Below are positions 34,409-42,332 of a stretch of DNA of 64,000 bases, piece after piece; the stretch's first letter is position 1; each line of letters starts with the position of its first letter. Origin of the DNA: Parerythrobacter aestuarii (lineage in GTDB: Bacteria > Pseudomonadota > Alphaproteobacteria > Sphingomonadales > Sphingomonadaceae); assembly GCF_030140925.1 (NCBI RefSeq), contig NZ_JARBWD010000001.1, positions 1,612,001-1,676,000 of the forward strand, in the 5' to 3' direction. The translations under genes and the position numbers were made by a program. The notes beneath the pieces were generated by a model. That model saw nothing but the letters and a program-made list of their open reading frames with translations. It was not told where the DNA came from and made no database searches.

Positions 34409-36229
34409 TTGGGCCTGCAGGATGAAGATCGAATGGCGGTTATCGGACGGGCCGTCGCGCCGGGTCAAAGGCTTTGCTTTGCTCACTTGGCCGATCATTC
34501 GAGTTTGCAGGACATGGTTGCGGAAGCGCGGGAGCAGGGTGAAACGACCCTGTTGGTGGCTGGCGATCAACGCGATGTGTGGATTATCCCGGCGATCACC
34601 CAATCGGCTTGTTTTCATTGCTTTGAGCTCTGGCGATATCAAGACAAGCTACTCGAAACGCCGGTATCCTGGTCTGGCGACGATCAACTTGGCTGGTGCC
34701 GCTTGCCCGAAGCAGCACAGGCTTTCGTCGACATGGCAATAGCTACCTATCCGTCGCAAAGTCCGGAATCGGCGGCGAATGCGCGCCATTGCGATCTTGT
34801 TTCCCGGACCGTGGAGGATCACCGTCTCCTGCGGCATCCATCGTGCCGGCTTTGTGCGGCAAGCAACAAGCTAGAAGTGCCACCGCCGGCGTCCAGCACG
34901 TTTGACGAGTCCGGCCAATCAGCCTTTGAACGCGCGCTGAGTCTGGGACACTTGCAGGTCATCCTTCGCGAACGAATATTCGATGTCGAGCACGGGATTG
35001 TGAGATCTCTCACCCGCCAGAGCGGTAGCAGGATTATCCCGGTCGCTTCCGTCAATGGATACAACTACTCCGGCCCTGGATCGGCCACATGGAGCTTTGG
35101 TCGAACAGGCCACTGCAACACCGATTGGACCGTCGCATGTTTAGAGGCGGTCGAACGGTTGTCCGGGTTGAGGCCGGTTCGCGGGCGGCGCACGGTCAGG
35201 GGATCTTTTGAAGAGCTTTCCGACAGCGCCGTCGACCCTCGGCTGTTCCTGTTGCCCGAGCCTCCCGGGCCAGATGAAGACGGTTCGGTGTTTTCACCCT
35301 TTTCGCCCGAGATACGGTATGATTGGTGCGAAGGCTTCTCTGTCGCGCGGGCTGGACCCGTCCATGTCCCTCTGCAGCTGGCATATTATGGCATGGCAAA
35401 GTCCGAGATTGCCGGCGGTATTTTCGTTGATGAGAACTCGAACGGTTGTTCGCTTGGTGGATCGATCCTGGAAGCGGCCTTCCACGGCCTGCTGGAGCTG
35501 CTCGAGCGAGACGCGTTCCTGCGACATTATTATGCCGATGCAGTGGTGCCGACATTTCCCGCAGAGGCATTCTCAGATCCGTTCATCGATGGCCTTGCTG
35601 CGCGAATTCGCGCGGACGGCTATGAGATCGATTTTCTGCAATTGCCTACGGGCACTTTGGCTTGCGCGATTGCGGCGCGAATTCGCCACGAAGCGAGCAC
35701 CACGGGACCAGCCCTGGCTTTTGCTGCGGGTGCGCATCTTTCGCCCACGCGCGCAGCGCGGGCAGCGGCATGCGAAGTCGCGTCGAACATTGCTTCCCCT
35801 TCATCGGAAACCCTTGCCGAAAATCGCCAGCGAGGATTGCAGCTGTTGAATGCGCCGCATGAAGTTAAAACGATGAAGGACCATGGATTGCAGGGTTGGC
35901 CGAACGATGCATTCGACATGCGTGACTTTCGTACACGGACCGGAAGCGGCTTGAACCCGTCTTCACTTGATATTGGGCTGAGTGAGGCGTTCCATTCGTT
36001 GACCGACTCACTCGCAGGCAGCGGCATTGATGTCATCGTCGTCGATCAAAGCCATCCCAACCTGGTCAAAAGTGGGCTGCATTGCGTTAAGGTGCTTGCA
36101 CCCGGGCTATTGCCAATGACCTTCGGTCATCGCCGCCGCCGCTTGAATGCCAAGGCATTGGCGCGGCTTCCTCTGGATGATGCAAGGGTGACGGATCCAA
36201 GAACCGTTCGCCCGCATCTGTTCCAATAG
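34409..36229 (+). CDS. YcaO-domain azoline cyclodehydratase (TbtG-like)
   Basis: Up to 606 residues; the ATG at 34433 behind GCAGGA gives 598 and may be the true start, since the TTG at 34409 has no ribosome site. YcaO enzymes activate backbone amides with ATP to make thiazolines from cysteine. Diagnostic: GRTGHCNTDWTVACLEAVERLSG near 240 and SNGCSLGGSILEAAFHGL then ELLERDAF near 345, holding the ATP-binding glutamates. The N-terminal third has two CxxC motifs (CFHC near 68, CRLC near 146), probably a structural zinc site of the fused cyclodehydratase half. The C-terminus is RTVRPHLFQ and not the PxPxP tail common in azoline-forming YcaO proteins. Confidence 0.88.
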   Translation: MGLQDEDRMAVIGRAVAPGQRLCFAHLADHSSLQDMVAEAREQGETTLLVAGDQRDVWIIPAITQSACFHCFELWRYQDKLLETPVSWSGDDQLGWCRLPEAAQAFVDMAIATYPSQSPESAANARHCDLVSRTVEDHRLLRHPSCRLCAASNKLEVPPPASSTFDESGQSAFERALSLGHLQVILRERIFDVEHGIVRSLTRQSGSRIIPVASVNGYNYSGPGSATWSFGRTGHCNTDWTVACLEAVERLSGLRPVRGRRTVRGSFEELSDSAVDPRLFLLPEPPGPDEDGSVFSPFSPEIRYDWCEGFSVARAGPVHVPLQLAYYGMAKSEIAGGIFVDENSNGCSLGGSILEAAFHGLLELLERDAFLRHYYADAVVPTFPAEAFSDPFIDGLAARIRADGYEIDFLQLPTGTLACAIAARIRHEASTTGPALAFAAGAHLSPTRAARAAACEVASNIASPSSETLAENRQRGLQLLNAPHEVKTMKDHGLQGWPNDAFDMRDFRTRTGSGLNPSSLDIGLSEAFHSLTDSLAGSGIDVIVVDQSHPNLVKSGLHCVKVLAPGLLPMTFGHRRRRLNAKALARLPLDDARVTDPRTVRPHLFQ

Positions 36230-36230
36230 A

Positions 36231-37688
36231 ATGACTGTGCGCGACCTATCAAAGCAGGAGGCCATTCAGGCGGTTGCCGCCTATATCGTCGCAACCTGTG
36301 AACGCAGGTTGGAGTTGCAAGGCTACAAATGGGATGAAATTCGCGCTCTTACCTTGGGAGAGACGCCTCCTTCCACAGCGCGACCCAATGGTCCGCTTCA
36401 GCCTTCTGAAAGGGGGTGGGAGCGGTTCCTGCCTGGGGGCAATCCTGTCGAAGGATGGGCCATCGCCCGCAATTCAGAGGGAAGTCTGGCCGAAATACTC
36501 AGCCTTAGCTGTATGCCGCTTCGGTTCGAACCATCCAACGCTTCGCTTTTTCACAGAGGCATCGCATCGGCCGGGGCAACATATCCGATAGACGTGCGGC
36601 TGGATATTTCTGGTCTGGTAGGAGATAGTTTCTGGCTTCAACTCGATCCGTACCAGTCTTGCCTGTTGCAGACCGGGCAATCGGTGGGGACCGATGCTGC
36701 CTCCGGCGAGGTTCGGATCGTGCTGAGCGGCGACCTTCGCAAATGCCTTCACCCGTATGGCGACATGAGCGCCAATCTGGCGGCATTTGAAGCTGGTATG
36801 ATCGCGCACCAGATATTGTCGTTCGCACAGGCATTTGGCTGGCACGCCGAGGCGTACCTCGTTGGCGACGCGCATAAGGCAAGGCGAGAGCTTGGCATCG
36901 GGACGCCCGACCTTTGGCCGCTGCTCCAATTGCATATTTCCACTGGGGCAGACGAACCTGGAAAAGGCTTGAATCGTGGGATGTTTCAACCCTCGGGGAT
37001 GCCGTCGAGCGATTTGTCTGGAGCCAATTTCCCATTCCTGGAACGCTACCGTCATGCTTGTGAATGTCGCGCGTCTCGGATGGAGAACCTCAAGCTCGCC
37101 GCAACGCGGCTGGGTCTAGGTCGTTACCACTCGCGCGATGAACTGCGGAACCTTTGCCTGCGCCGAACCTCGGGAGCATTGTCCGGCAACGGTCGTCCCG
37201 ACGAGGTGTGGTCCAACGACGAGATATCCGGGATTATCGATCATCTTTCCACCTCGATGGCCGCAGGTCCATGCGAACAAATGGCACGACTTTCGTCCGT
37301 CCATCTCTCGTTTCGTGTATCAGAGACCACAATTCGCTCGATCCAGTGGGAGCCCTCGACGGGCGAGTTTCTTGAGCGGCCGACAATGCCCGGCGAGATG
37401 GCGGCGCTGGAAGGCATGCAAGCAAGTTTCATCGCTACTTTCGCGATCGATGATACCGAAATGCTGTGCGAGGTCGGACCACGCGGTCATCTGGCATCGA
37501 CTATCTTGGTGGGCTTGCTTGTCCAAATGGTGTCTTTGGCCGCTACATCATTGGGGCGAGATGCACGGGCTATCGGGGCGTATGACGGCACTGCGGCAAA
37601 CTGTCTCTTCTCCTTCGACCGACGGGCACTTTTGCAGGTCAAGGCCAGCCGATCGGTAAGGCCGAATCCTTCTTTTGTGATCGGGTAG
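36231..37688 (+). CDS. SagB-type FMN azoline dehydrogenase (TbtE-like)
   Basis: 485 residues. It belongs to the nitroreductase-fold SagB family that oxidises thiazolines to thiazoles with FMN. The best signature is FHRGIASAGATYPIDVRL near residue 105, corresponding to the R-x-x-PSAGA-x-YP FMN-binding block, followed by SFWLQLDPYQSCL and a long C-terminal domain. The N-terminal 100 residues are an accessory region usual in TbtE-like proteins. It begins one base after the YcaO stop, which suits the joint cyclise-then-oxidise work of the two enzymes. The family is fairly clear; catalytic residues cannot be assigned by eye. Confidence 0.8.
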   Translation: MTVRDLSKQEAIQAVAAYIVATCERRLELQGYKWDEIRALTLGETPPSTARPNGPLQPSERGWERFLPGGNPVEGWAIARNSEGSLAEILSLSCMPLRFEPSNASLFHRGIASAGATYPIDVRLDISGLVGDSFWLQLDPYQSCLLQTGQSVGTDAASGEVRIVLSGDLRKCLHPYGDMSANLAAFEAGMIAHQILSFAQAFGWHAEAYLVGDAHKARRELGIGTPDLWPLLQLHISTGADEPGKGLNRGMFQPSGMPSSDLSGANFPFLERYRHACECRASRMENLKLAATRLGLGRYHSRDELRNLCLRRTSGALSGNGRPDEVWSNDEISGIIDHLSTSMAAGPCEQMARLSSVHLSFRVSETTIRSIQWEPSTGEFLERPTMPGEMAALEGMQASFIATFAIDDTEMLCEVGPRGHLASTILVGLLVQMVSLAATSLGRDARAIGAYDGTAANCLFSFDRRALLQVKASRSVRPNPSFVIG

Positions 37689-37692
37689 GGCG

Positions 37693-38727
37693 ATGACAAA
37701 GCCTCGCGAGGCATATCCCGAGACCGGCTCACTCCTCACAAGCGACCTTCCTCCGGTCGATGGCTGGTCGGCGTGGCATGTCTTCCTCTATGATTTCGGG
37801 GAGCAGGATGCCTTCCTTCACGAAGTCGTTGCGCCCCTGCTCGAAGGGATGAAAGCTCGGCAAGGCGAGACCTTCCGCTGGTTCTACATCCGCTACTGGG
37901 AAAATGGCTCACACCTACGCTTGCGCTTCCGGCACCTCGGCAGGAGCGATTTTGAAGACATCGGCAGGCAATTGCTTGCTTCAGTCGAGCGGTTTGCAGG
38001 CACACCAAGCGCAAGTATGCTCCAGGCATCCGCATCGCCATCTGCCGGAGGTTCGGGTGGTCCTGAGATACCAGTGCTCTTTCCGGCCGGGACAGTTGCG
38101 GAGATTGCCTACGAGCCGGAAACACGGCGCTATGGTGGCCGGCAATGCATTCGGGGGTGCGAAGATGCCTTCGAAGTGTCCAGCTCGATAGCCCTGCACT
38201 TTCTGGGGAGCGACCGGGCCACTGCAGCGGGACGGCGTGGGCTGGGGCTCTTGCTGACTGCCATTGGTGCGGCAATGGCGACCTCGAACGAGATGGAACT
38301 GTCCGCCTTCATGGCAGAAACACAATCGACATGGGCGCACTACCTTGGCGATCTGGTCTCCGGTACATCATCGCCGCACAGTCGTGCTCCGCGCTCACAG
38401 GAGATCGCACACCACGTGCTTTCCCTCGCATTGGCATCGCGCGAAGGCCAAATCCCTAATGACCCGCTTGCTGGGCAATGGACCGACCTGCTTGTCGCTG
38501 AGAAGGAACGAATGACAGCCCTGCATGTGCTGGGCGCGCTGGTTTGCCCAAGGACAGGGGCTGTAACGCGGTCAGATCATGATCGGGACCGGGCGATCGC
38601 GAGCATATTCTCATCCTACAACCACATGATGATGAACCGGCTGGGGATCACACCAGCGCTGGAGTATGAGTTTGCCTCTCTGCTGGCAGAAGCTCTGGCA
38701 AGCAGTCCTTCTTTGAGTGAGAACTGA
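37693..38727 (+). CDS. LanB elimination-domain protein, thiopeptide-type (TbtC-like)
   Basis: 344 residues. A textbook stand-alone SpaB C-terminal / thiopeptide-type bacteriocin biosynthesis domain: WHVFLYDFG, then RWFYIRYWENGSHLRLRF near 62, IAYEPETRRYGG near 139, SSSIALHFL, and the closing SYNHMMMNRLGI near 309. In split LanB systems this subunit eliminates glutamate from glutamylated Ser/Thr to give dehydroalanine, working with the large subunit at 29088. Its gene is last in the operon, far from its partner. It ends 24 bases before a convergent phosphatase gene, which marks the cluster boundary. Confidence 0.87.
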   Translation: MTKPREAYPETGSLLTSDLPPVDGWSAWHVFLYDFGEQDAFLHEVVAPLLEGMKARQGETFRWFYIRYWENGSHLRLRFRHLGRSDFEDIGRQLLASVERFAGTPSASMLQASASPSAGGSGGPEIPVLFPAGTVAEIAYEPETRRYGGRQCIRGCEDAFEVSSSIALHFLGSDRATAAGRRGLGLLLTAIGAAMATSNEMELSAFMAETQSTWAHYLGDLVSGTSSPHSRAPRSQEIAHHVLSLALASREGQIPNDPLAGQWTDLLVAEKERMTALHVLGALVCPRTGAVTRSDHDRDRAIASIFSSYNHMMMNRLGITPALEYEFASLLAEALASSPSLSEN

Positions 38728-38750
38728 ATGCTGGCTCCTCGGCGGTTGAG

Positions 38751-39224
38751 CTAAAGCTCAGAGCGGAAAGACCGGACCAGCGCCTGCGCAGCCATCCAGA
38801 CGTCTTCCCATGTGTCTGCGAAGTTCTCTTCGCCGCCATAGTAGGGGTCCGCCACCGCTGCACCTTCACGGCCCGGAACCATATCCATCAGAAGCGCGAC
38901 GTGTGCCTCATGGTCGCCGGGTGCAATGCGCCGGATATTTGGCAAGTTCGAATGGTCCAGCGCGAGGATGTGGGTGAAGCGGGTGAAATCCGCTGCCTGG
39001 ATCTGTCGGCCCCGATAATGGGCAATTTCTATGCCATGCCTGGCAGCGGTGCGGATGCTTCGAACATCGGGTGGTTCGCCGACATGATAGGCTGCGGTTC
39101 CGGCACTGTCCGCCTCTGCGTCCAGACCGGCATCGGCCGCAGCCTTGCGAAAAGCGGCCTCGGCCAGCGGCGAACGGCAGATATTGCCGAGACAGACGAA
39201 CAGGACAGCGGGCGTGATGCTCAT
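38751..39224 (-). CDS. Low-molecular-weight protein tyrosine phosphatase
   Basis: 157 residues. The P-loop VCLGNICRSPLAE gives the CX5R signature with nucleophile Cys11 and Arg17, and the general-acid aspartate is in VADPYYGG. These cytoplasmic enzymes dephosphorylate phosphotyrosine, and some bacterial members regulate polysaccharide export, but no export genes or tyrosine kinase lie nearby. The ATG overlaps the stop of the upstream ABC1-kinase gene (ATGA), so the two are coupled. It is an ordinary chromosomal gene on the right side of the thiopeptide cluster. Confidence 0.93.
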   Translation of the reverse strand: MSITPAVLFVCLGNICRSPLAEAAFRKAAADAGLDAEADSAGTAAYHVGEPPDVRSIRTAARHGIEIAHYRGRQIQAADFTRFTHILALDHSNLPNIRRIAPGDHEAHVALLMDMVPGREGAAVADPYYGGEENFADTWEDVWMAAQALVRSFRSEL

Positions 39225-40555
39225 GCGGTTTCTGCTAGCACATCTTCGACCGCTGCGCGGACATTGACGACAGCCTTGAGCCTTGCCCCGAGCAGCGCCG
39301 TTCCGCTGACCTTGCGTTGGACGAACAACGTTTCCGCCGGCGGCAGGTGCCAGCTCTGACGGTCCTGGGCGATGGCTATGCCTTCGTCGCGCAGCAGCGG
39401 GACGAAGGACCGGTCGCCGAAGTCGAAATCGGCATCGCGGCTCATTTCGGTCACGATGATGTCGATCATCCGGTCGATCCGCTCAGGATGGCGCTCGAGC
39501 ACGGGTTCGTTGATGAAACCGGCAGCGAGCGCCTCCTGTTGCACTGCAATCGGATCTTGCCGCAATCCGGCTTCCACCAAGCGGCGGTAGGCCGCCCCCA
39601 CTGCCGGATCGACTGCGCGGGTCGCCCCGAAATCCAGCAGCACAACCTTGCCGCTGGCCCTGTGGTAGCGGAAGTTGGCAAAGTTGGGATCGGTCTGCAT
39701 CACACCGAATTCGAAAAGTTCGCGGGTGACCAGCCGGATCAGCCGCTCAAACACTTCGTTGCGTAGGACCTGTGGTTCGTGTTCGAGCGATTCGATGGGG
39801 ATGCCTTCCTCGAAGCTCATGGCCAGGATGCGGTCGCGGGTCAGGCCTTCGTGGAGCCTGGGGACAATGAATTCGGGCCGGTCCACCAGCCGCTCGCGAT
39901 AGAGCCGCATCTGCTCGCCTTCGCGGCGGTAGTCGGCCTCTTCGTGCAATTGCTCCTTGGAGGCCTTGAGCAAGGGCGCGGCGTCCAGCTCCTTCGGCAA
40001 GAGACCCGAGACCCGCAGCAGGGTCGCGACATTATCTACGTCGCTGTCAATGCTCTGCGCCACGCCGGGATACTGCACCTTGATCGCCAGCAACTCGCCC
40101 TCACGGGTCAGCGCGCGGTGGACCTGTCCGATACTGGCCGCTGCGATCGGGCGCGGCTCGAAACGGCGGAATTGCTTGCGCCAGTCCTTGCCCCATTCGC
40201 TGGACAAGACTTTGTCGAGTTGGGCAGGTGGCATGAAATTGGCCTGGTCGCGCAAGGTCGAAAGGATCTGTGACAGCTCGGCAGGGAGCATGTCGCCCGC
40301 ATCCATGCTGATCATCTGCCCCAGCTTCATGGCTGCACCGCGCAGGTGTGCAAGTCTCTCGGTCAGGCGCCTCGCATTGCCTGGCGTCAGTACCAGCTCT
40401 TCGAAGCGAGGGCGCTCTCCAGCTGCCAGCCGCTTGGCGCCTTCGCCCAATACAGAACCCGCGACGCCGCCGGCCAATCGGCCAAAGCCGGCCAGACGTG
40501 AAAGTCGCCCGCTGGGAACCGCGCGGTGGCGCGAAGGATTGTCAGTGTCGGACAT
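39221..40555 (-). CDS. ABC1/UbiB-family atypical kinase
   Basis: 444 residues from the ATG at 40555. Family motifs are clear: MKLGQMISMDAGDMLP (the KxGQ motif), AAASIGQVHRAL (alanine-rich loop replacing the P-loop), LAIKVQYPG (ATP lysine), MQTDPNFANFRYH and VLLDFGATRAVDP (the DFG-like metal motif). ABC1/UbiB proteins support ubiquinone biosynthesis or mitochondrial-type lipid homeostasis. The lack of a C-terminal membrane helix and the absence of other ubi genes suggest the ADCK-like soluble branch rather than UbiB itself. Coupled to the phosphatase gene. Confidence 0.88.
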   Translation of the reverse strand: MSDTDNPSRHRAVPSGRLSRLAGFGRLAGGVAGSVLGEGAKRLAAGERPRFEELVLTPGNARRLTERLAHLRGAAMKLGQMISMDAGDMLPAELSQILSTLRDQANFMPPAQLDKVLSSEWGKDWRKQFRRFEPRPIAAASIGQVHRALTREGELLAIKVQYPGVAQSIDSDVDNVATLLRVSGLLPKELDAAPLLKASKEQLHEEADYRREGEQMRLYRERLVDRPEFIVPRLHEGLTRDRILAMSFEEGIPIESLEHEPQVLRNEVFERLIRLVTRELFEFGVMQTDPNFANFRYHRASGKVVLLDFGATRAVDPAVGAAYRRLVEAGLRQDPIAVQQEALAAGFINEPVLERHPERIDRMIDIIVTEMSRDADFDFGDRSFVPLLRDEGIAIAQDRQSWHLPPAETLFVQRKVSGTALLGARLKAVVNVRAAVEDVLAETA

Positions 40556-40587
40556 TGAAGATCGCAAGCAACGGGGGAACGAAGATT

Positions 40588-41055
40588 ATGCAGGACAAAC
40601 CGGCCAAGCCGCCGAGCGTTCCGGGCATGGCAAAATGGCTTGGTTATGCCGGCCTGCTACCGCAACTGATCGCGCTGGTGCTTGTGGTCCGCGGTGGGGC
40701 GCTGGAATGGATCGCGCTGGCCTCTAGCTACGCCTACGCCGCGCTGATCTTCAGCTTCCTTGGCGGGGTCTGGTGGGGACAGGCCGTCACTACGTCCGAT
40801 TCGCCGAAATGGATTTACGGAGCTGCCGTGTTGCCCAGCCTGATCGGCTTGGCACTGTTCCTGCCGTGGACATTCGGCTCTGAATGGCCGGGGCCTTCGC
40901 TGTTGTGGCTTGGGCTAGCCATCGTGTTGTCGCCGCTAGTCGATCGCAAGCTGGGGTGGGGCGGCGGTGACTGGCTCACACTGCGCTGGCGGCTATCGCT
41001 CGGCCTTGGTGGGCTTAGCGTGGCGCTGGCACTGCTGGCAATGGAGCGGGCCTGA
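40588..41055 (+). CDS. DUF3429-like inner-membrane protein
   Basis: 155 residues from the ATG at 40588. Five predicted membrane helices, beginning with [18 protein letters not shown] and containing [12 protein letters not shown], a block typical of the DUF3429 family found in proteobacteria. No function is known. Divergent from the ABC1-kinase gene with 32 bases between the two starts, so the promoters must overlap the coding sequences or be shared. Confidence 0.75.
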   Translation: MQDKPAKPPSVPGMAKWLGYAGLLPQLIALVLVVRGGALEWIALASSYAYAALIFSFLGGVWWGQAVTTSDSPKWIYGAAVLPSLIGLALFLPWTFGSEWPGPSLLWLGLAIVLSPLVDRKLGWGGGDWLTLRWRLSLGLGGLSVALALLAMERA

Positions 41056-41084
41056 CATCGCCGAAAGTTTTGAAACGGCGAAAC

Positions 41085-41161
41085 TGGTCGGGGAGAGAGG
41101 ATTCGAACCTCCGGCCCCTGCCTCCCGAAGACAGTGCTCTACCAGGCTGAGCTACTCCCCG
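41085..41161 (-). tRNA. tRNA-Pro (anticodon CGG)
   Basis: Minus-strand cloverleaf with acceptor CGGGGAG/CTCCCCG, D-arm AGCTCAGCCTGGTAGAGC, anticodon stem CTGTC/GGCAG enclosing TTCGGGA (anticodon CGG), T-arm AGGTTCGAATCCT, discriminator A and encoded CCA at 41085-41087. Confidence 0.96.
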
Positions 41162-41272
41162 ACCGTGTCGGTCCCGCCGGACAAAGTGCCGTGGCGGGTC
41201 GAGGCAAGGCGCGCCCTATAGGTGGGACAAGCCGGGGTGGCAAGCGGGCAATTGCGCGCCTATGGAAATTGC

Positions 41273-42229
41273 ATGGCCACTGCCTCTTCCCTGACCGATT
41301 CTTCGCCCGCGGCGCATCCTGAGCAGCAATATCTCGAGCTGATGCGCCAGATCTGGGAGCAGGGCAGCGAGCGGGTTGACCGCACCGGGGTCGGCACGCG
41401 CTCGGTGTTCGGCGCGCAGCTCCGATTCGACTTGGCCGGTGGCGCAATGCCGCTGCTCACCACCAAGCGGGTGTACTGGAAGACCGCCACGCGCGAGATG
41501 TTATGGTTCCTCACCGGCGATACCAATATTCGCCCGCTGGTGCTGCAAGGCGTGAAGATCTGGAACGAATGGCCGCATGCGCGTTACGTAAGAGAAACCG
41601 GCCAGGACATCGCGCTCGATGATTTCATCCAGCGGATCGCCGATGACGAGACCTTTGCCGAGCGCTGGGGGGATCTCGGCCCGGTCTATGGCAAGCAATG
41701 GGTCGACTGGCCGACATACCGCTATCGCAAGGACGGGCTCTACGAGAAGGGCAAAGGGATCAACCAGGTGGCCGATGTGGTCGAAAGCCTGCGCACCAAT
41801 CCCGGCAGTCGCCGCCATATCATCGAAGGCTGGAATGTCGCCGAGCTCGATCGCATGGCCTTGCCGCCGTGCCACAAGACTTACCAGTTTCATGTCGCCG
41901 GAGACCGGCTCAATTGCCTGCTCTACCAGCGTAGCTGCGATGTTGCGCTGGGGCTCCCGTTCAACCTTTGGTCGGCGGCGTTGCTCCAGCGGATGATTGC
42001 GCAGCAGACCGACCTCGAACCGGGCGAACTGGTGTGGATGGGGGGCGACACGCACCTCTATCTCAACCATGAGCACTTGATCACAGAACAGCTGGCGCGG
42101 GAACCGCAAGGGCATCCGGTGCTTGAGATGGTCAGGCGGCCGGCAAGCATTTTCGACTACGCAATCGACGATTTCGTAGTGCAAAATTACACGCCGCATG
42201 CCCCGATCAAGGCACCTGTTGCGGTCTGA
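41273..42229 (+). CDS. thyA: Thymidylate synthase
   Basis: 318 residues from the ATG at 41273. It methylates dUMP to dTMP with methylene-THF. The start RTGVGTRSVFGAQLRFDL and LLTTKRVYWK, the active-site segment LPPCHKTYQFHV (nucleophile Cys200), LYQRSCDVALGLPFNL and the C-terminal end APIKAPVAV (final residues closing the active site) are all conserved. The protein is about 50 residues longer than E. coli ThyA owing to an insert near 100-150, as in many alphaproteobacteria. A folate-cycle partner gene is at 49477. Confidence 0.97.
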   Translation: MATASSLTDSSPAAHPEQQYLELMRQIWEQGSERVDRTGVGTRSVFGAQLRFDLAGGAMPLLTTKRVYWKTATREMLWFLTGDTNIRPLVLQGVKIWNEWPHARYVRETGQDIALDDFIQRIADDETFAERWGDLGPVYGKQWVDWPTYRYRKDGLYEKGKGINQVADVVESLRTNPGSRRHIIEGWNVAELDRMALPPCHKTYQFHVAGDRLNCLLYQRSCDVALGLPFNLWSAALLQRMIAQQTDLEPGELVWMGGDTHLYLNHEHLITEQLAREPQGHPVLEMVRRPASIFDYAIDDFVVQNYTPHAPIKAPVAV

Positions 42230-42249
42230 GCCCTCGGGGGTGCATTTGC

Positions 42250-42278
42250 TTGACCGCAGGCCGCGCGCGCAATAAAAG
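42250..42278 (+). promoter_or_regulatory. Candidate promoter of the branched-chain dehydrogenase operon
   Basis: TTGACC (42250-42255), 17-base spacer, TAAAAG (42273-42278), about 55 bases before the E1 alpha ATG. The -35 is five of six to consensus and the -10 four of six. CGCGCAAT occurs twice around the -10, possibly a regulator half-site. Confidence 0.4.
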
Positions 42279-42332
42279 TACGCGCAATTGTAAGAATGCA
42301 TCTGCCGGTTTGGGCAGAGGGGAGAGCGCCAC

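Noticed and set aside
28659..38727. Lanthipeptide interpretation of the cluster
   Set aside because: Dehydratase is present but there is no LanC, LanM or LanKC, whereas YcaO, SagB-type dehydrogenase and RRE proteins point to thiazoles; the core also fits thiopeptides.
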